A stretch of 52,350 nucleotides of DNA from an uncultured Spirochaetales bacterium (GCA_949295125.1 CASFJV010000013.1:1-52350), one strand, 5' to 3'; shown: positions 18,304 to 27,797, numbered from the stretch's first letter. The notes: generated by a model from the sequence alone, not told the origin. Made by a program: numbers and translations.

Positions 18304-19668
18304 TTGAAAGAAGTACAGAAAAGGTATGTCTGCTCAGAATGCGGACATACTGAAACGAAATGGATGGGCAGATGTCCTGAGTGCAACAGCTGGAATACAT
18401 TTGAAGAAGAGATAGTTAGCACTCCAAACAAAACAAAGGCAGGGTCTGCATCCCCTTCTTCAGATAACAGGGTAAGAAAGCTGTCTGAAATAAGGTCGGA
18501 TGAGGCTATAAGGCTTCATACCGGGTTTGATGAGCTTGACAGGGTACTGGGAGGGGGCGTCATGCTTCCCTCTTCCGTATTGATAGGAGGCGAGCCTGGC
18601 ATTGGAAAATCTACACTGATGCTTGAAATGCTCTCATTCCTTTCAGAGAACAATGAAGTCCTGTATGTTTCTGGTGAGGAGTCCCCATCGCAGGTAAAGC
18701 TCAGGGGAGAGCGATTGGGCCTTAATCTATCCAACATATCAATCTTCTGCGATACACGCCTGGAAGTGCTTGAAGAGACAATAGAGAAGATTGAGCCAAA
18801 GATTATCATAGTGGACAGCCTTCAGACGCTCTATACATCAACGGTAGCCTCAATGCAGGGATCTCCAAACCAGGTGAGGGCATGCTGCTTAGTGCTTTCC
18901 AATGTGGCAAAACGTATAGGTTCTTCCATATTCTTTGTAGGACATGTCACAAAGGATGGCAATATCGCAGGACCGAAGATAGTTGAGCATATGGTAGATA
19001 CCGTACTTTACTTTGAAAGTGCAGAAAACGGCATAAGGCTGCTCCGTGCTGCCAAGAACAGGTTCGGCTCTGTAGATGAGATTGGACTTTTTGAGATGGA
19101 TGATAAAGGCCTTCATGGATTAAAGGATCCAACTGAAGTGTTTTTATCCTCACGCAGTGATGATGACCTTCCTCCAGGAATTGCATTCACATCAATTGTG
19201 GAAGGTTCCAGGGCATTTGTCGTAGAGATACAGGCCCTTGTCGTTCCTGCCAAGACAGGGCTGCAGAGAATCTACTCAGATAAGATAGATACAGCCAGGG
19301 TATCGAGAGTATCTGCTATACTTGAGCGCCATGCAGGACTTAAGCTGAACGATCAGGATGTTTATGTGAATGTTGCTGGCGGTGTGAAGCTAAACGATGT
19401 CTCCATCGAGCTTCCTCTTGCTCTTGCCCTTTACAGTTCAAAGCTCAACAGGAGCCTTCCTTCAAAGCTTGTATCTTTCGGAGAACTGTCTCTTGCCGGA
19501 GAGGTGAGGAATGTTCCTTTCCTTGAAAGGAAGCAGAAGGCTGCTTCAGATTTAGGTTTTGATTTAGTTATCTCTCCTTACATAAAGAACAGGAAGAGCA
19601 GGGAAGATATAGTATTTGTAAAAACAGTAAAGAGCGCTTTAGTCAGCGCCCTTGGCCTCAAGAGTTAA
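18304..19668 (+). CDS. radA: DNA repair protein RadA (Sms)
   Basis: A 454-residue RecA-like branch-migration helicase for recombinational repair. An N-terminal C4 zinc finger (CSECGH and CPECNSW) is followed by the ATPase with Walker A GGEPGIGKST, the RadA-specific KNRFGS motif (about 248-253) and a Lon-like C-terminal domain with NVAGGVKLND. The start codon is TTG with AGGAG 5 nt upstream, next to the immunophilin stop. The 3' end overlaps the convergent gene by 30 bp, with no terminator between. Confidence 0.95.
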   Translation: MKEVQKRYVCSECGHTETKWMGRCPECNSWNTFEEEIVSTPNKTKAGSASPSSDNRVRKLSEIRSDEAIRLHTGFDELDRVLGGGVMLPSSVLIGGEPGIGKSTLMLEMLSFLSENNEVLYVSGEESPSQVKLRGERLGLNLSNISIFCDTRLEVLEETIEKIEPKIIIVDSLQTLYTSTVASMQGSPNQVRACCLVLSNVAKRIGSSIFFVGHVTKDGNIAGPKIVEHMVDTVLYFESAENGIRLLRAAKNRFGSVDEIGLFEMDDKGLHGLKDPTEVFLSSRSDDDLPPGIAFTSIVEGSRAFVVEIQALVVPAKTGLQRIYSDKIDTARVSRVSAILERHAGLKLNDQDVYVNVAGGVKLNDVSIELPLALALYSSKLNRSLPSKLVSFGELSLAGEVRNVPFLERKQKAASDLGFDLVISPYIKNRKSREDIVFVKTVKSALVSALGLKS

Positions 19669-20403
19669 TTCATCGATGGCATCTAATGCGTTCAGCACTT
19701 TTGGGTATCCTACATAGGGGACGCATTCAGATGCTGCTGCTATGAGCTCTTTCCTGGTTCTTCCAAGGTTCAGGTTACCCTGTATATGGCTTTTCAGCTG
19801 TTTTGGGGTGCATCCTAATGACAGCAGGATGGAAAATGTTATCAGCTCCCTGTCCTTAAGTGATAATCCTTCCCTTGAATAGTAATCTCCAAAGCAATTT
19901 TCGCTTAGCCATCTGTTGATGTGCCTGCGATCCTCATCTCCCTGCTCTGAAAAACCTCTCATCCCTTCCCCAAAGATGGCAACCTGTATCTCTTCTCCTT
20001 TCCTGCACCTGTCTTCATGGTCCACTGTCCTTCTTTTCGTATGTGAGAAGTCGTGATCTATCTTATCGAGTTCCTTGTTGGTTTCCCTTAGGAAATAAAG
20101 GACATTTGATAAGCCAACATAAGCTGTGCTCTGGTATATAAGCTCCTTGATCTCTTCTTCTTTCAATCCGAGTTTCAGAGCTCCTTTAAGCACCATGGTG
20201 TAAGCTTCCCTTCCGTTTGATGCGATTACAGAGGCCAGTGCTGTAAGGACTTTATCTCTTTTGTCGAGTTCCCCGAACTGTGTGACCTCAAGGAAAGCAA
20301 AACGTGCTATGATTTCTGCATATTCTGGATCTGTTACATCCAGAGACAGTGCTGATGGACTGAAAAGCCTGGCTTTATCGCCTCTCATGTCTGATAGTTT
20401 CAT
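19639..20403 (-). CDS. Carboxymuconolactone-decarboxylase-family protein (two CMD domains)
   Basis: A 254-residue protein with two copies of the CMD/AhpD-like helical fold: residues about 25-115 (LTALASVIASNGREAYTMVLKGAL) and about 165-250 (SLKDRELITFSILLSLGCTPKQLKSHIQ). The family includes gamma-carboxymuconolactone decarboxylases and AhpD-type thiol reductases. No CxxC is present, so an AhpD-like redox role is unlikely; the actual substrate is unknown. I start at the ATG at 20403, which has AGGAGA upstream, rather than the in-frame start at 20526. The 3' end overlaps radA tail to tail by 30 bp. Confidence 0.75.
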   Translation of the reverse strand: MKLSDMRGDKARLFSPSALSLDVTDPEYAEIIARFAFLEVTQFGELDKRDKVLTALASVIASNGREAYTMVLKGALKLGLKEEEIKELIYQSTAYVGLSNVLYFLRETNKELDKIDHDFSHTKRRTVDHEDRCRKGEEIQVAIFGEGMRGFSEQGDEDRRHINRWLSENCFGDYYSREGLSLKDRELITFSILLSLGCTPKQLKSHIQGNLNLGRTRKELIAAASECVPYVGYPKVLNALDAIDELTLEAKGAD

Positions 20404-20606
20404 ATTTTTTTCTCCTGTAATAGCTGCCCTTGCTGAGGCAGATTCAAAACGAAGCGGCATCCAAAAATAGGAAGGTAAAAAAAGAAAATATAACATAAAG
20501 ATAACAGATTTTGCCTTAGATAGCAAAATGCTGTTAATTTGCCGTTCTATGATTTGCTGCTTAAGAAGTAACAGGAAAAGGGTAAATAGTGTGTAGAGAG
20601 TTTTTG

Positions 20607-22961
20607 TCAGCCTGAATTGTTTTCGTATCTGAGCTGATAGTACTCCATCTTCCTGAAATTAACGGTGTCAACGAATTCTGAAATGAATTCTTGGTCTTCT
20701 ATAAAAGGAAGTAAAGCGTCATTTAAAGCAAAAACTCCATCTGATGAAATATGGAAATATGATGCACCACTTTCCGAAAGGTAGCGCATTGGATTTGATT
20801 TTATTAATGTTAATATCCTGTGATCATCCCAGGAACTGAAGTTCTTTGTTTTTCTATCATTTTCAATGTCAATTGAGTTGATTCCTTTCCTGTAAAAAGC
20901 TTTGAATGATTCAATCATGTCTTTGCTAGTGATGTAAGGCTTAATTCCTGACCCATCTAAGAAAGCAAGGAGCAGCGGAATCTTATATGATTTCGTCATC
21001 TTTGTGTTTTCCAGGAATGTTATGAACTCCTCAGCAGCTTTATCTAGGGATTTGAAATAATCATTGTTCTCTTTCAAAAAACTGACATAGTTTCTGAATG
21101 GGTTCACTTTTGCATCTTTCCTGATAAAGTAGATTTCTTCTCCTGTTAAAGCATTAAAGAATTCGCATCTTGAAGGGATTCTGATCAGTTCTCTTTTCAC
21201 TTCTTCATAGATGTCTATGATTCTTTCTTTTATGTTTTTTCTCTTTTCTCTCATCATCTTGAAGAGATCTATAAGTCTGAAGTCAAAATCAACAATGCAG
21301 CCTGACGGGAGTCTTTCCGGACTGATTACACTTTCTGGGACAGCTGCCGTATTTCCTTCTGCTGTCCCATGTTTTAGAAGAGATTCGATAAGAAAGGCAT
21401 TCCTGTAATTGCCAATGAAATCAAGCACTGTAAGATATTCTTTTCCTTCACTTTTCCTTAATCCCCTTCCAAGCTGCTGGAGAAATACCACAGGGGATTC
21501 TGTTGGACGCAGGAACATTACAAGATCCAGTTCTGGAATATCCAGTCCTTCATTGAAAATGTCTACTGCAAATATTACAGATATCTCCATAGTCTCCAGT
21601 TTCCTTAGTGAATCAGATCTGCCATCTCCACCACCTGAAATTACTGCAGAAGAGTGTACTCCTTTTCTGTTAAAGTAATCCCTCATATAGATTGCCATAT
21701 CTTTGGAGGAAACAAATGCCAGGGCTCTTCTGCTTTCATATTTTGCGTAGTGTTTGAAAATTAGTTCTGCCCTTTTTGCTGTGCATAGGTTATCCGTAAG
21801 CTCCCTTGATGAATATTTGCCACTCTTCCATGTGATAGCTGAGTAATCCACAGTGTCATCAAAGATTCCAAAGTAGTGAAAAGGGCAAAGCATATTTCTA
21901 TTGATTGCTGTAAGCATGTCAATTTCAAAAGGAACATTATAGTCACAAATGCTGTAAATAGACTGTCTATCCAGGCGTTCTGGAGTAGCTGTCAGACCCA
22001 ATAGGAATTCTGGCTTGAAATAATTGAGTATCTTTCTGTAGCTTTCTGCTGCGGCATGATGAAATTCATCTATCACAATGTAATCGAAATAATCAGGAGA
22101 AAAGTCTTCAAGGTGCTGTTGAAGAGTGAAGACAGAAGCAAACAGGATATCTGCATCCATATCTTTTCTTCCGGCTGTAAAGAAACCTCTTCTTGAATCT
22201 GGACGGACGCGGGCAAATGAGGATTCTGCCTGATTAAGGATCTCATTCCTGTGCGCAGTGAAAAGCACTCTCTTGTAATTAACTGTATCAAATGCTGCCA
22301 GATATGTTTTCCCAATTCCTGTGGCAGCAACAATCAGGGCCTTATCTGCCCCTTCATCTCTGGTCTTCTTCAGGGAATATAGTGCTTCTTCCTGGTAATC
22401 TCTTGGAACAATCTTTTCTGTACTTCGCTCCTTTAAATTCAGACGCGGAGGATTCCATTTTAATTTGTATTCTTTCAGTATGTTATCTGAGACTGAGTAT
22501 GATTCTCTTTCAAAGAGCCTGAAGAACTCAGAGAAGAAATGTTCAATGCTTCCACTATCTGTTATCTCATTTAGGTGGTAGTTCCACTCAACACCACCAG
22601 AAAGCGCGCTTCCGCTTATGTTTGATGAGCCAATGAAAAGCTCTCGTTTTCCTTGAGCTTCAAAAAGATATGCTTTGGGGTGAAAGGATATTTCTTCATT
22701 TGAATAAAAATGTATATCCACACTTTCCGCAAGTTCTTTTTTCAAGACATCAATGGCAAAAGGTTCTGTAATATTCAGATAGGTCGATGTCAGTATTCTG
22801 ATCTTAACTCCCTTTTCCTTTGCTTTCTTTAAAGATGGCAGGAGTAGCCTTACTCCACTGAACCGGAGAAAAGACACAGCGAAGAAAATAGAGTTTGCAT
22901 CCTCTATCTTTTTGCTCAGTGCTTTTAATAGGCTGTCAGATCTACCGTAAAATGCATTCAT
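20607..22961 (-). CDS. PLD-nuclease/SF2 (DEAD/DEAH) helicase fusion protein
   Basis: A 784-residue protein. Residues about 10-165 form a phospholipase-D-type domain with an HxK motif in SFHPKAYLFEAQ and GSSNISGSAL. An SF2 helicase follows, with PRDYQEEAL (Q-like motif), Walker A AATGIGKTYL, DEFHH box, LLGLTATPERLD and QQLGRGLRKSEG (motif VI). The last 230 residues have no domain I can name. Relatives are found in repair and phage-defence settings. The start is the ATG at 22961, where ATGA overlaps the upstream methyltransferase stop and GAGGAAA precedes it; an in-frame start at 22991 is less likely. The pair forms one transcription unit. Confidence 0.85.
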   Translation of the reverse strand: MNAFYGRSDSLLKALSKKIEDANSIFFAVSFLRFSGVRLLLPSLKKAKEKGVKIRILTSTYLNITEPFAIDVLKKELAESVDIHFYSNEEISFHPKAYLFEAQGKRELFIGSSNISGSALSGGVEWNYHLNEITDSGSIEHFFSEFFRLFERESYSVSDNILKEYKLKWNPPRLNLKERSTEKIVPRDYQEEALYSLKKTRDEGADKALIVAATGIGKTYLAAFDTVNYKRVLFTAHRNEILNQAESSFARVRPDSRRGFFTAGRKDMDADILFASVFTLQQHLEDFSPDYFDYIVIDEFHHAAAESYRKILNYFKPEFLLGLTATPERLDRQSIYSICDYNVPFEIDMLTAINRNMLCPFHYFGIFDDTVDYSAITWKSGKYSSRELTDNLCTAKRAELIFKHYAKYESRRALAFVSSKDMAIYMRDYFNRKGVHSSAVISGGGDGRSDSLRKLETMEISVIFAVDIFNEGLDIPELDLVMFLRPTESPVVFLQQLGRGLRKSEGKEYLTVLDFIGNYRNAFLIESLLKHGTAEGNTAAVPESVISPERLPSGCIVDFDFRLIDLFKMMREKRKNIKERIIDIYEEVKRELIRIPSRCEFFNALTGEEIYFIRKDAKVNPFRNYVSFLKENNDYFKSLDKAAEEFITFLENTKMTKSYKIPLLLAFLDGSGIKPYITSKDMIESFKAFYRKGINSIDIENDRKTKNFSSWDDHRILTLIKSNPMRYLSESGASYFHISSDGVFALNDALLPFIEDQEFISEFVDTVNFRKMEYYQLRYENNSG

Positions 22962-23548
22962 TTCATTTTCCTCACAATTGCATTGAGCCATTTTTCTTCC
23001 TTCCTGTCTTTACGGGCATCCTGGGTGAGCCAGATTTTCTCTGGCCTAAACAGCCCATCTGCCAGGGAAAGGAAAGACTCTTCATCCATGTCTGTGAAGT
23101 ATCTGCCATTTCTCATTCCTTCAAATGTTCCAAATTTGAAGGATGAATAGAATATGCCATTTTCATTTAAAGCGTTATGGATAAGGGAGAATATGCCTCT
23201 TAGATCTTCTTTTTTTGAATGGAGAAGGGATGAGCATGCCCATACTCCATCAAATTCATTTACATAATCAATATCCTGGAAAAGCATATGACGCACAGGA
23301 ATGCCTGTATTCTTCTCTGCTATCCTGCAGATCTCCATAGAGCCATCAGCTGGAGTTACATCGTATCCTTTTGACTGGAAATATATGCTGTCTCTTCCTG
23401 ATCCGCATCCAAGATCCAGAATCTTTCCTCCCTTTCCAAGATATGAGAGGAATATGTCCTCTACTTCTTTCATGTCCACTGAAAGTGTGCTTTCAGAAAA
23501 AGATAGGGCATTCCTGTCATAGTAATCTAAAGTGAGAATCTTATCCAT
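22958..23548 (-). CDS. Class I SAM-dependent methyltransferase
   Basis: A methyltransferase of 196 residues with motif I KILDLGCGSGRDSIYF (about 42-57), motif II VTPADGS and the post-motif DFDGVWACSSLLH-like region. The substrate is unknown; the fold resembles small-molecule and tellurite-type methyltransferases rather than DNA methylases, as no DPPY/NPPF motif is present. Of the possible starts, the ATG at 23548 begins the conserved MDKILTLDYYD and lies 7 nt after a TATAAT (23561-23556), which suggests a leaderless transcript; an ATG at 23557 is the alternative. It overlaps the helicase gene by 4 bp. Confidence 0.85.
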   Translation of the reverse strand: MDKILTLDYYDRNALSFSESTLSVDMKEVEDIFLSYLGKGGKILDLGCGSGRDSIYFQSKGYDVTPADGSMEICRIAEKNTGIPVRHMLFQDIDYVNEFDGVWACSSLLHSKKEDLRGIFSLIHNALNENGIFYSSFKFGTFEGMRNGRYFTDMDEESFLSLADGLFRPEKIWLTQDARKDRKEEKWLNAIVRKMK

Positions 23549-23584
23549 GAGATTCATTATAGGATATTTCCTATCAAAGGCTAA

Positions 23585-24250
23585 ATGAATATGATTGATT
23601 GCATGGAAGAGAAAGTTAAGACTGTTGAGCGTTATCATGCATTTGTCCTTCTAATGCTTTCCGGAGGTTTCATGGGATCCTACTCATATTTTTTGAAGGG
23701 TGGGGTGTTTGCAAATGCGGAAACAGCTAATCTTGTGATATTCGGACTGAGCCTTGCTGAGCTGGATTTTGAAAGGGCTCTGTCTGTACTGATCCCGATA
23801 TCAACATTCTTTTTTGGAACGGTGATATCGCAGGCTTTCATTGAGAAGCTCAAGGAAAGGTGGCATCCTGTACTCCTGTTTTTTGAAATCATCCTGCTTG
23901 CTGTCCTTGCTTTCCTTCCAGAAGATACTCCGTTTGTCTTTTTCCATGTTGCAATAGCTCTTATAAGCAGCATGCAGTTCAATACTTTCAGGCAGGCACG
24001 GGGTGTTGCTATGTCCACACTATTCTGCACTGCGCATTTAAGAGGCTGTGGATCGCAGCTTTACAGCGCAATTGCCAATAAGGATATGAAGGCTCTTAAA
24101 AAAAGCGGATACCATGCTGGCCTGATAGGAACATTCGTTCTTGGCGCGATTCTAAGCTCTGCAGTAAGCGGTATTCTTGGAACCCATTCCATAGCACTAG
24201 CTGCCATACCTCTTATAGCTGTCCTTTTTGAGGATCTTTTAAGTAAGTGA
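23585..24250 (+). CDS. DUF1275 (YoaK-family) membrane protein
   Basis: A 221-residue integral membrane protein with about six hydrophobic segments (residues about 20-40, 65-85, 97-112, 115-135, 175-190, 195-215). The YoaK/DUF1275 signature is seen as GGFMGSYSYFLKGGVFANAETANLV at the N-terminus and FCTAHLRGCGSQL in the middle. Function unknown in general; relatives are proposed transporters. The start is uncertain: ATG 23585 is only 4 nt from AAAGG, ATG 23591 is better spaced. It is divergent from the methyltransferase gene with a very short gap. Confidence 0.8.
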   Translation: MNMIDCMEEKVKTVERYHAFVLLMLSGGFMGSYSYFLKGGVFANAETANLVIFGLSLAELDFERALSVLIPISTFFFGTVISQAFIEKLKERWHPVLLFFEIILLAVLAFLPEDTPFVFFHVAIALISSMQFNTFRQARGVAMSTLFCTAHLRGCGSQLYSAIANKDMKALKKSGYHAGLIGTFVLGAILSSAVSGILGTHSIALAAIPLIAVLFEDLLSK

Positions 24251-24306
24251 GATTCATGTTTCAGTAAATGGATTAAAAATCTCCCGCCTTGAAGACAGGA
24301 GAGCTG

Positions 24307-25413
24307 TCATTTCACTTTTATTAGATTGTATTCCCTTGTTCCAAGGCCGATAGACTCTGCATACTCCAGTCCCTGCTTCCAGGATGTATCCGGATGCACA
24401 TCATGGAAATGGTCTCCTGTATGCTCATGTGCTTCAGACAGGGCACTTCCATTATTTGCTGGCATGGCATTTACCGCATCTGCACAGGCCTGGTCGAGTG
24501 CAACTGGATCAAATGAAGCAAAAAGGCCTACATTCGGCGTAATTGCAAGATCATTCTCTGAATGGCAGTCGCAGTTCGGAGAGATGTCGATTGCAATGGA
24601 AATATGGAAAGAAGGCCTTCCATCAAGAACTGCCTTTGCATACTCCATCATCTTGCAGTTCAGGATTTCATTGCTGTTGTAAACACCTTCATTTATGGCA
24701 TCTACAGGGCATACTCCTATGCATCTTCCGCATCCGACGCATTTATCAAGGTCAATGTGGCATTTCTTTCCCTCAAATGCAGGGGCAGAGTGTGCGCAGA
24801 TCTTCTCACACCTGTGGCATCCAATGCACTTTGCTGAATCTACGACAGGCTTTCCCTGGGAGTGCATATCCATCTTGCCAGCTCTTGAGCCGCATCCCAT
24901 GCCGATATTCTTCAGTGCTCCTCCAAAGCCTGTTGCCTCATGCCCTTTGAAGTGATTCAGGGAAATGAATACGTCAGCATCCATTACAGCGCGTCCGATG
25001 TGGGCATTCTTCACATATTTTCCCCCATGCACTTCAACATCGATGTCATCTGTGCCTTTCAGGCCATCTGCAATGATGATCTGGCATCCTGTTGAAAGGG
25101 GATTGAAGCCGTTTAGGTTTGCACTGTCAAGATGGTCCAGTGCGTTCTTCCTTCCTCCTACATAGAGTGTGTTGCAGTCTGTCAGGAACGGCTTTCCTCC
25201 CAGTTTCCTGACTTCATCTGCTACGCACTTTGCCCAGTTAGGGCGCAGGAATGCAAGATTGCCTGGTTCTCCGAAATGCATTTTGATTGCCGCATAATGA
25301 TTGTTGAAATCTATTTTTGCTATGCCTGCTTTCTCCATGAGCCTTGTGAGCTTATCGAGGAGAGAGTTGTTGAAACCTGTCCTCAGATCCGTGTAAAAAA
25401 CATCACTTTTCAA
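24307..25413 (-). CDS. DUF362 protein with two [4Fe-4S] ferredoxin motifs
   Basis: A protein of about 368 residues of the DUF362 family, with a central ferredoxin insertion: CIGCHRCEKIC and CVGCGRCIGVCP, each ending in the last cysteine of a CxxCxxCxxxC cluster motif. Conserved DUF362 parts include HYAAIKMHFGEPGN, NHFKGHEATGFGGALKN and FASFDPVALDQA. Role unknown; these proteins are thought to handle Fe-S-dependent redox or sulfur chemistry. I prefer the TTG at 25413, 8 nt after GGAGG and giving the family-typical KSDVFYTDLRT start; an ATG at 25428 directly abuts the preceding stop and has no ribosome-binding site. Confidence 0.85.
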   Translation of the reverse strand: MKSDVFYTDLRTGFNNSLLDKLTRLMEKAGIAKIDFNNHYAAIKMHFGEPGNLAFLRPNWAKCVADEVRKLGGKPFLTDCNTLYVGGRKNALDHLDSANLNGFNPLSTGCQIIIADGLKGTDDIDVEVHGGKYVKNAHIGRAVMDADVFISLNHFKGHEATGFGGALKNIGMGCGSRAGKMDMHSQGKPVVDSAKCIGCHRCEKICAHSAPAFEGKKCHIDLDKCVGCGRCIGVCPVDAINEGVYNSNEILNCKMMEYAKAVLDGRPSFHISIAIDISPNCDCHSENDLAITPNVGLFASFDPVALDQACADAVNAMPANNGSALSEAHEHTGDHFHDVHPDTSWKQGLEYAESIGLGTREYNLIKVK

Positions 25414-25428
25414 TCTATCTTCCTCCAT

Positions 25429-26619
25429 TTAAAGGTTTGCTATCAGCATTGGGAAAGCCACAAATGTTCCTATCATGCTTCCAATGCTTGAAAGGATGAA
25501 AGCAACAAGTGCGTGCAGTATCCTGTTTCTGTACCAGCCTTTCAGCGTTCCGGCATCATCTGCCATGTTCTCAAAGTCCTTCACCTTTGGCTTTCTGAAT
25601 GTTACTTCAAGAATGCCGGAGAGCATTCCGACACCGAGCACCGGGTTCAGGGCAAAGAATGGGGCTGTTACTGCGGAAAGCAGTATGTTTATCGGATGTG
25701 CCAGTGCAAGGACGGATGCAAGCAGCGTGCATCCTGCACATGCTGCAATCCAGTACAGGAACATCCTTATTCCCTGGTCCCAGCCATTTAATGCTATGCC
25801 AAGGATTACAAGGAGGACAATAAGCGTTGGAATTATGTATGAAAGGTATTTTGAGCTTTTCTTTTTTGGAGGGACGGATGCAATTTCCGCTATGTCATCA
25901 GAAATCTCATTCTTTGAGAGTTTCTCAATTGTCCTGATTACCCCTCCCATGTGGCCCGCTCCTATCACGGCAACTTTCTTATTCCCTTCTGCCTTGTAAA
26001 TGCTTGTTGCAAGATAGCGGTCCCTTTCGTCAATAAGAACTTCCTTCACTGTAGGGAGTTCTTTTGCAACTTCATTCAGCATTGTCTCCAGGGTGTCCTG
26101 TTTTTTCAGATCCTCAAGATCCTGTTCTGTCACTTCCTCATCCGAGAATGCGGCTGAAATCAAAGTTGCAAGCAGCTTGCATTTATTCCAGAGGCTGGAT
26201 TTTGCCCATGCTCTCCTGAATGTTGTCTGGATATCCCTGTCACAGAGTGAGAGGGGGATGTTCCTTTCCTTTGCAAGGCCTGCAGCAGAGAGTATCTCCT
26301 CTCCCGGCTTAATTCCGGTATGTTCTCCCATGCGTTTCTGAAAAGAGGCAAGAGCAGTATTAGCAAGAAGGAAGAAGCCCCTTCCTTCCTTGAATACTTT
26401 CTTTATGTCCATGTTTTCCCATTTCTGGTTATCACTCTTGCTCTTGAGCCTCTGTTCATCCAGTTCGATGCAGATCCTGTCGGGATTTTCTTCATCTATT
26501 GTTTTCTTTACAAGCTCTACGCTTCCCTGTGATATGTGAGCTGTTCCTATGAGGATTATCTCTTTGCCGTCATCAAATGTAATGCGGTTTACATTTGACT
26601 CAATATTTTCAATTTCCAT
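25429..26619 (-). CDS. TraB/PrgY-family membrane protein
   Basis: A 396-residue protein with a soluble TraB (Tiki/EreA-like) domain and a C-terminal membrane region. Family motifs are LIGTAHISQGSVELV near the N-terminus, CIELDEQRL, the mid-domain ERDRYLA and VIGAGHMGGV. About four hydrophobic segments follow (roughly 265-285, 292-315, 320-345, 370-396). Enterococcal relatives reduce peptide pheromone activity; the bacterial chromosomal function is unknown. No Shine-Dalgarno precedes the ATG at 26619, but TATATT (26632-26627) ends 7 nt upstream, so a leaderless mRNA is possible; a TTG at 26637 is an alternative. The DUF362 gene follows within a few bases. Confidence 0.85.
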   Translation of the reverse strand: MEIENIESNVNRITFDDGKEIILIGTAHISQGSVELVKKTIDEENPDRICIELDEQRLKSKSDNQKWENMDIKKVFKEGRGFFLLANTALASFQKRMGEHTGIKPGEEILSAAGLAKERNIPLSLCDRDIQTTFRRAWAKSSLWNKCKLLATLISAAFSDEEVTEQDLEDLKKQDTLETMLNEVAKELPTVKEVLIDERDRYLATSIYKAEGNKKVAVIGAGHMGGVIRTIEKLSKNEISDDIAEIASVPPKKKSSKYLSYIIPTLIVLLVILGIALNGWDQGIRMFLYWIAACAGCTLLASVLALAHPINILLSAVTAPFFALNPVLGVGMLSGILEVTFRKPKVKDFENMADDAGTLKGWYRNRILHALVAFILSSIGSMIGTFVAFPMLIANL

Positions 26620-26643
26620 AGGAGAAAATATAACCAAAACAGG

Positions 26644-27075
26644 CTATGACGAGCAAGGGCGGAATGCCTGCATGACACACTCGAGAATGCTTTCCTTATA
26701 TAGCCTTACATAAATCTTATCGCTTCCGCCTTTCTGTGATGCGATGTGTGATAGTGTCATTGCAAGAAGTTCTTCTTCACTGAGGTCCGGATACTGTTCA
26801 AAAAAGTATTTCCCTTCAGGAATTGATGTGTCCTCATCAGCTCTTACAATGGGAGTCCTTCCGGATTCTATCCTTTCCTTCTCTTCTGCTGTAAGTGGAC
26901 TCTTAAAGCCGGAATCAAGCCTTTTAAGATTAAGGCCCCCATCGTTAAAGGAGAAGGAGTAGAGGAGGAAGGCATCTGAGCCTGTTTCTGCCTTGAGCAT
27001 CTTCAGCAGAAGGCTGTTGAAATCCATATCCTCCCTTTTATATGTCAGTGCATTGAATAAGTTGAGTCTCTGCAT
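26644..27075 (-). CDS. Unrecognised 143-residue protein
   Basis: I do not recognise this family. The protein is soluble, without signal peptide or membrane segment. It begins MQRLNLFNALTYKREDMDF, has a central beta-rich stretch (SDAFLLYSFSFNDGGLNLKRL) that could suggest a small GAF/PAS-like sensor fold, and an acidic second half (LSEEELLAMTLSHIAS). The frame and codon use resemble its neighbours. Its ATG overlaps the stop of the upstream amidotransferase-like gene (TAATG), so it is in the same operon and translationally coupled. Confidence 0.65.
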   Translation of the reverse strand: MQRLNLFNALTYKREDMDFNSLLLKMLKAETGSDAFLLYSFSFNDGGLNLKRLDSGFKSPLTAEEKERIESGRTPIVRADEDTSIPEGKYFFEQYPDLSEEELLAMTLSHIASQKGGSDKIYVRLYKESILECVMQAFRPCSS

Positions 27076-27797
27076 TATCTATCTCCGATGATTGATGAAA
27101 AGAATGAAAACAATGCTTTTGAATCCCCGTCATCAGCCATTGCAAGGGCCTCAGGGTGGTATTGCACTGCGTATATCCTCTTTTCCCTGTTCTCTACAGC
27201 TTCTATGAGGCCATCAGGGGAGAACGCAGCTACTTTCAATCCTTCTGCAAGCCTTTTTATTCCCTGGTGATGGAGAGAATTCACTTTCATTTCCCTCTTT
27301 CCAAGAAGCAGAGAAAGGAAGCCTGAGCTTTCCAGCTTAAGATCATGTGCAGGAGATTCAGGCTTTTCGTAGCATGTATGCCTGATTGATCCTTCCATTT
27401 CCTTCTCCAGATCCTGGTAGAGGGAACCTCCTAATGCGACATTTATAACCTGCATTCCCCTGCATATTCCAAATACCGGCTTACCCTGGCTTATTGCTTC
27501 CCGTATTGCCATTATCTGGAAATTGTCATTTTTCAATGATGTCTCTTCTGAATATGCAGGCTCTTCTCCATAGAGGGATGGATCCACATCTGCTCCTCCA
27601 GGGATCAAGATGGCATCAACAGCTTTGATTGTATCACGTATGATTTCTGGATTCTCTGTGGCTGGAACAAGGAAAGGAAGGCAGCCTGCCCTGCTTAATG
27701 AGATAGAGTAGGCTGCATTAACCACATCTGACGGGTAGGTGAAATGGGAGGCAATGTTCTTCCTCCCATACCCGAGGATTGCTGTGATTTTCCTCAT
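27075..27797 (-). CDS. Class I glutamine amidotransferase-like gamma-glutamyl hydrolase (PuuD-type)
   Basis: A 240-residue peptidase C26 protein. The nucleophile Cys is in VFGICRGMQVINVALGG (about 107-123), the catalytic His-Glu in YAVQYHPEAL near the C-terminus, and IPGGADVDPSLYGE is the family signature found in gamma-glutamyl-GABA hydrolases. Likely role is hydrolysis of gamma-glutamyl amides in polyamine or peptide catabolism. GTGA/ATGA-style 4 bp overlap with pepD upstream and TAATG with the next gene indicates a tightly packed operon. Confidence 0.88.
   Translation of the reverse strand: MRKITAILGYGRKNIASHFTYPSDVVNAAYSISLSRAGCLPFLVPATENPEIIRDTIKAVDAILIPGGADVDPSLYGEEPAYSEETSLKNDNFQIMAIREAISQGKPVFGICRGMQVINVALGGSLYQDLEKEMEGSIRHTCYEKPESPAHDLKLESSGFLSLLLGKREMKVNSLHHQGIKRLAEGLKVAAFSPDGLIEAVENREKRIYAVQYHPEALAMADDGDSKALFSFFSSIIGDR

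Noticed and set aside
24262..24300. Hairpin-like CTCC...GGAG between the DUF1275 and DUF362 genes as a terminator
   Set aside because: The stem has mismatches at several positions and no T run of useful length on either strand.
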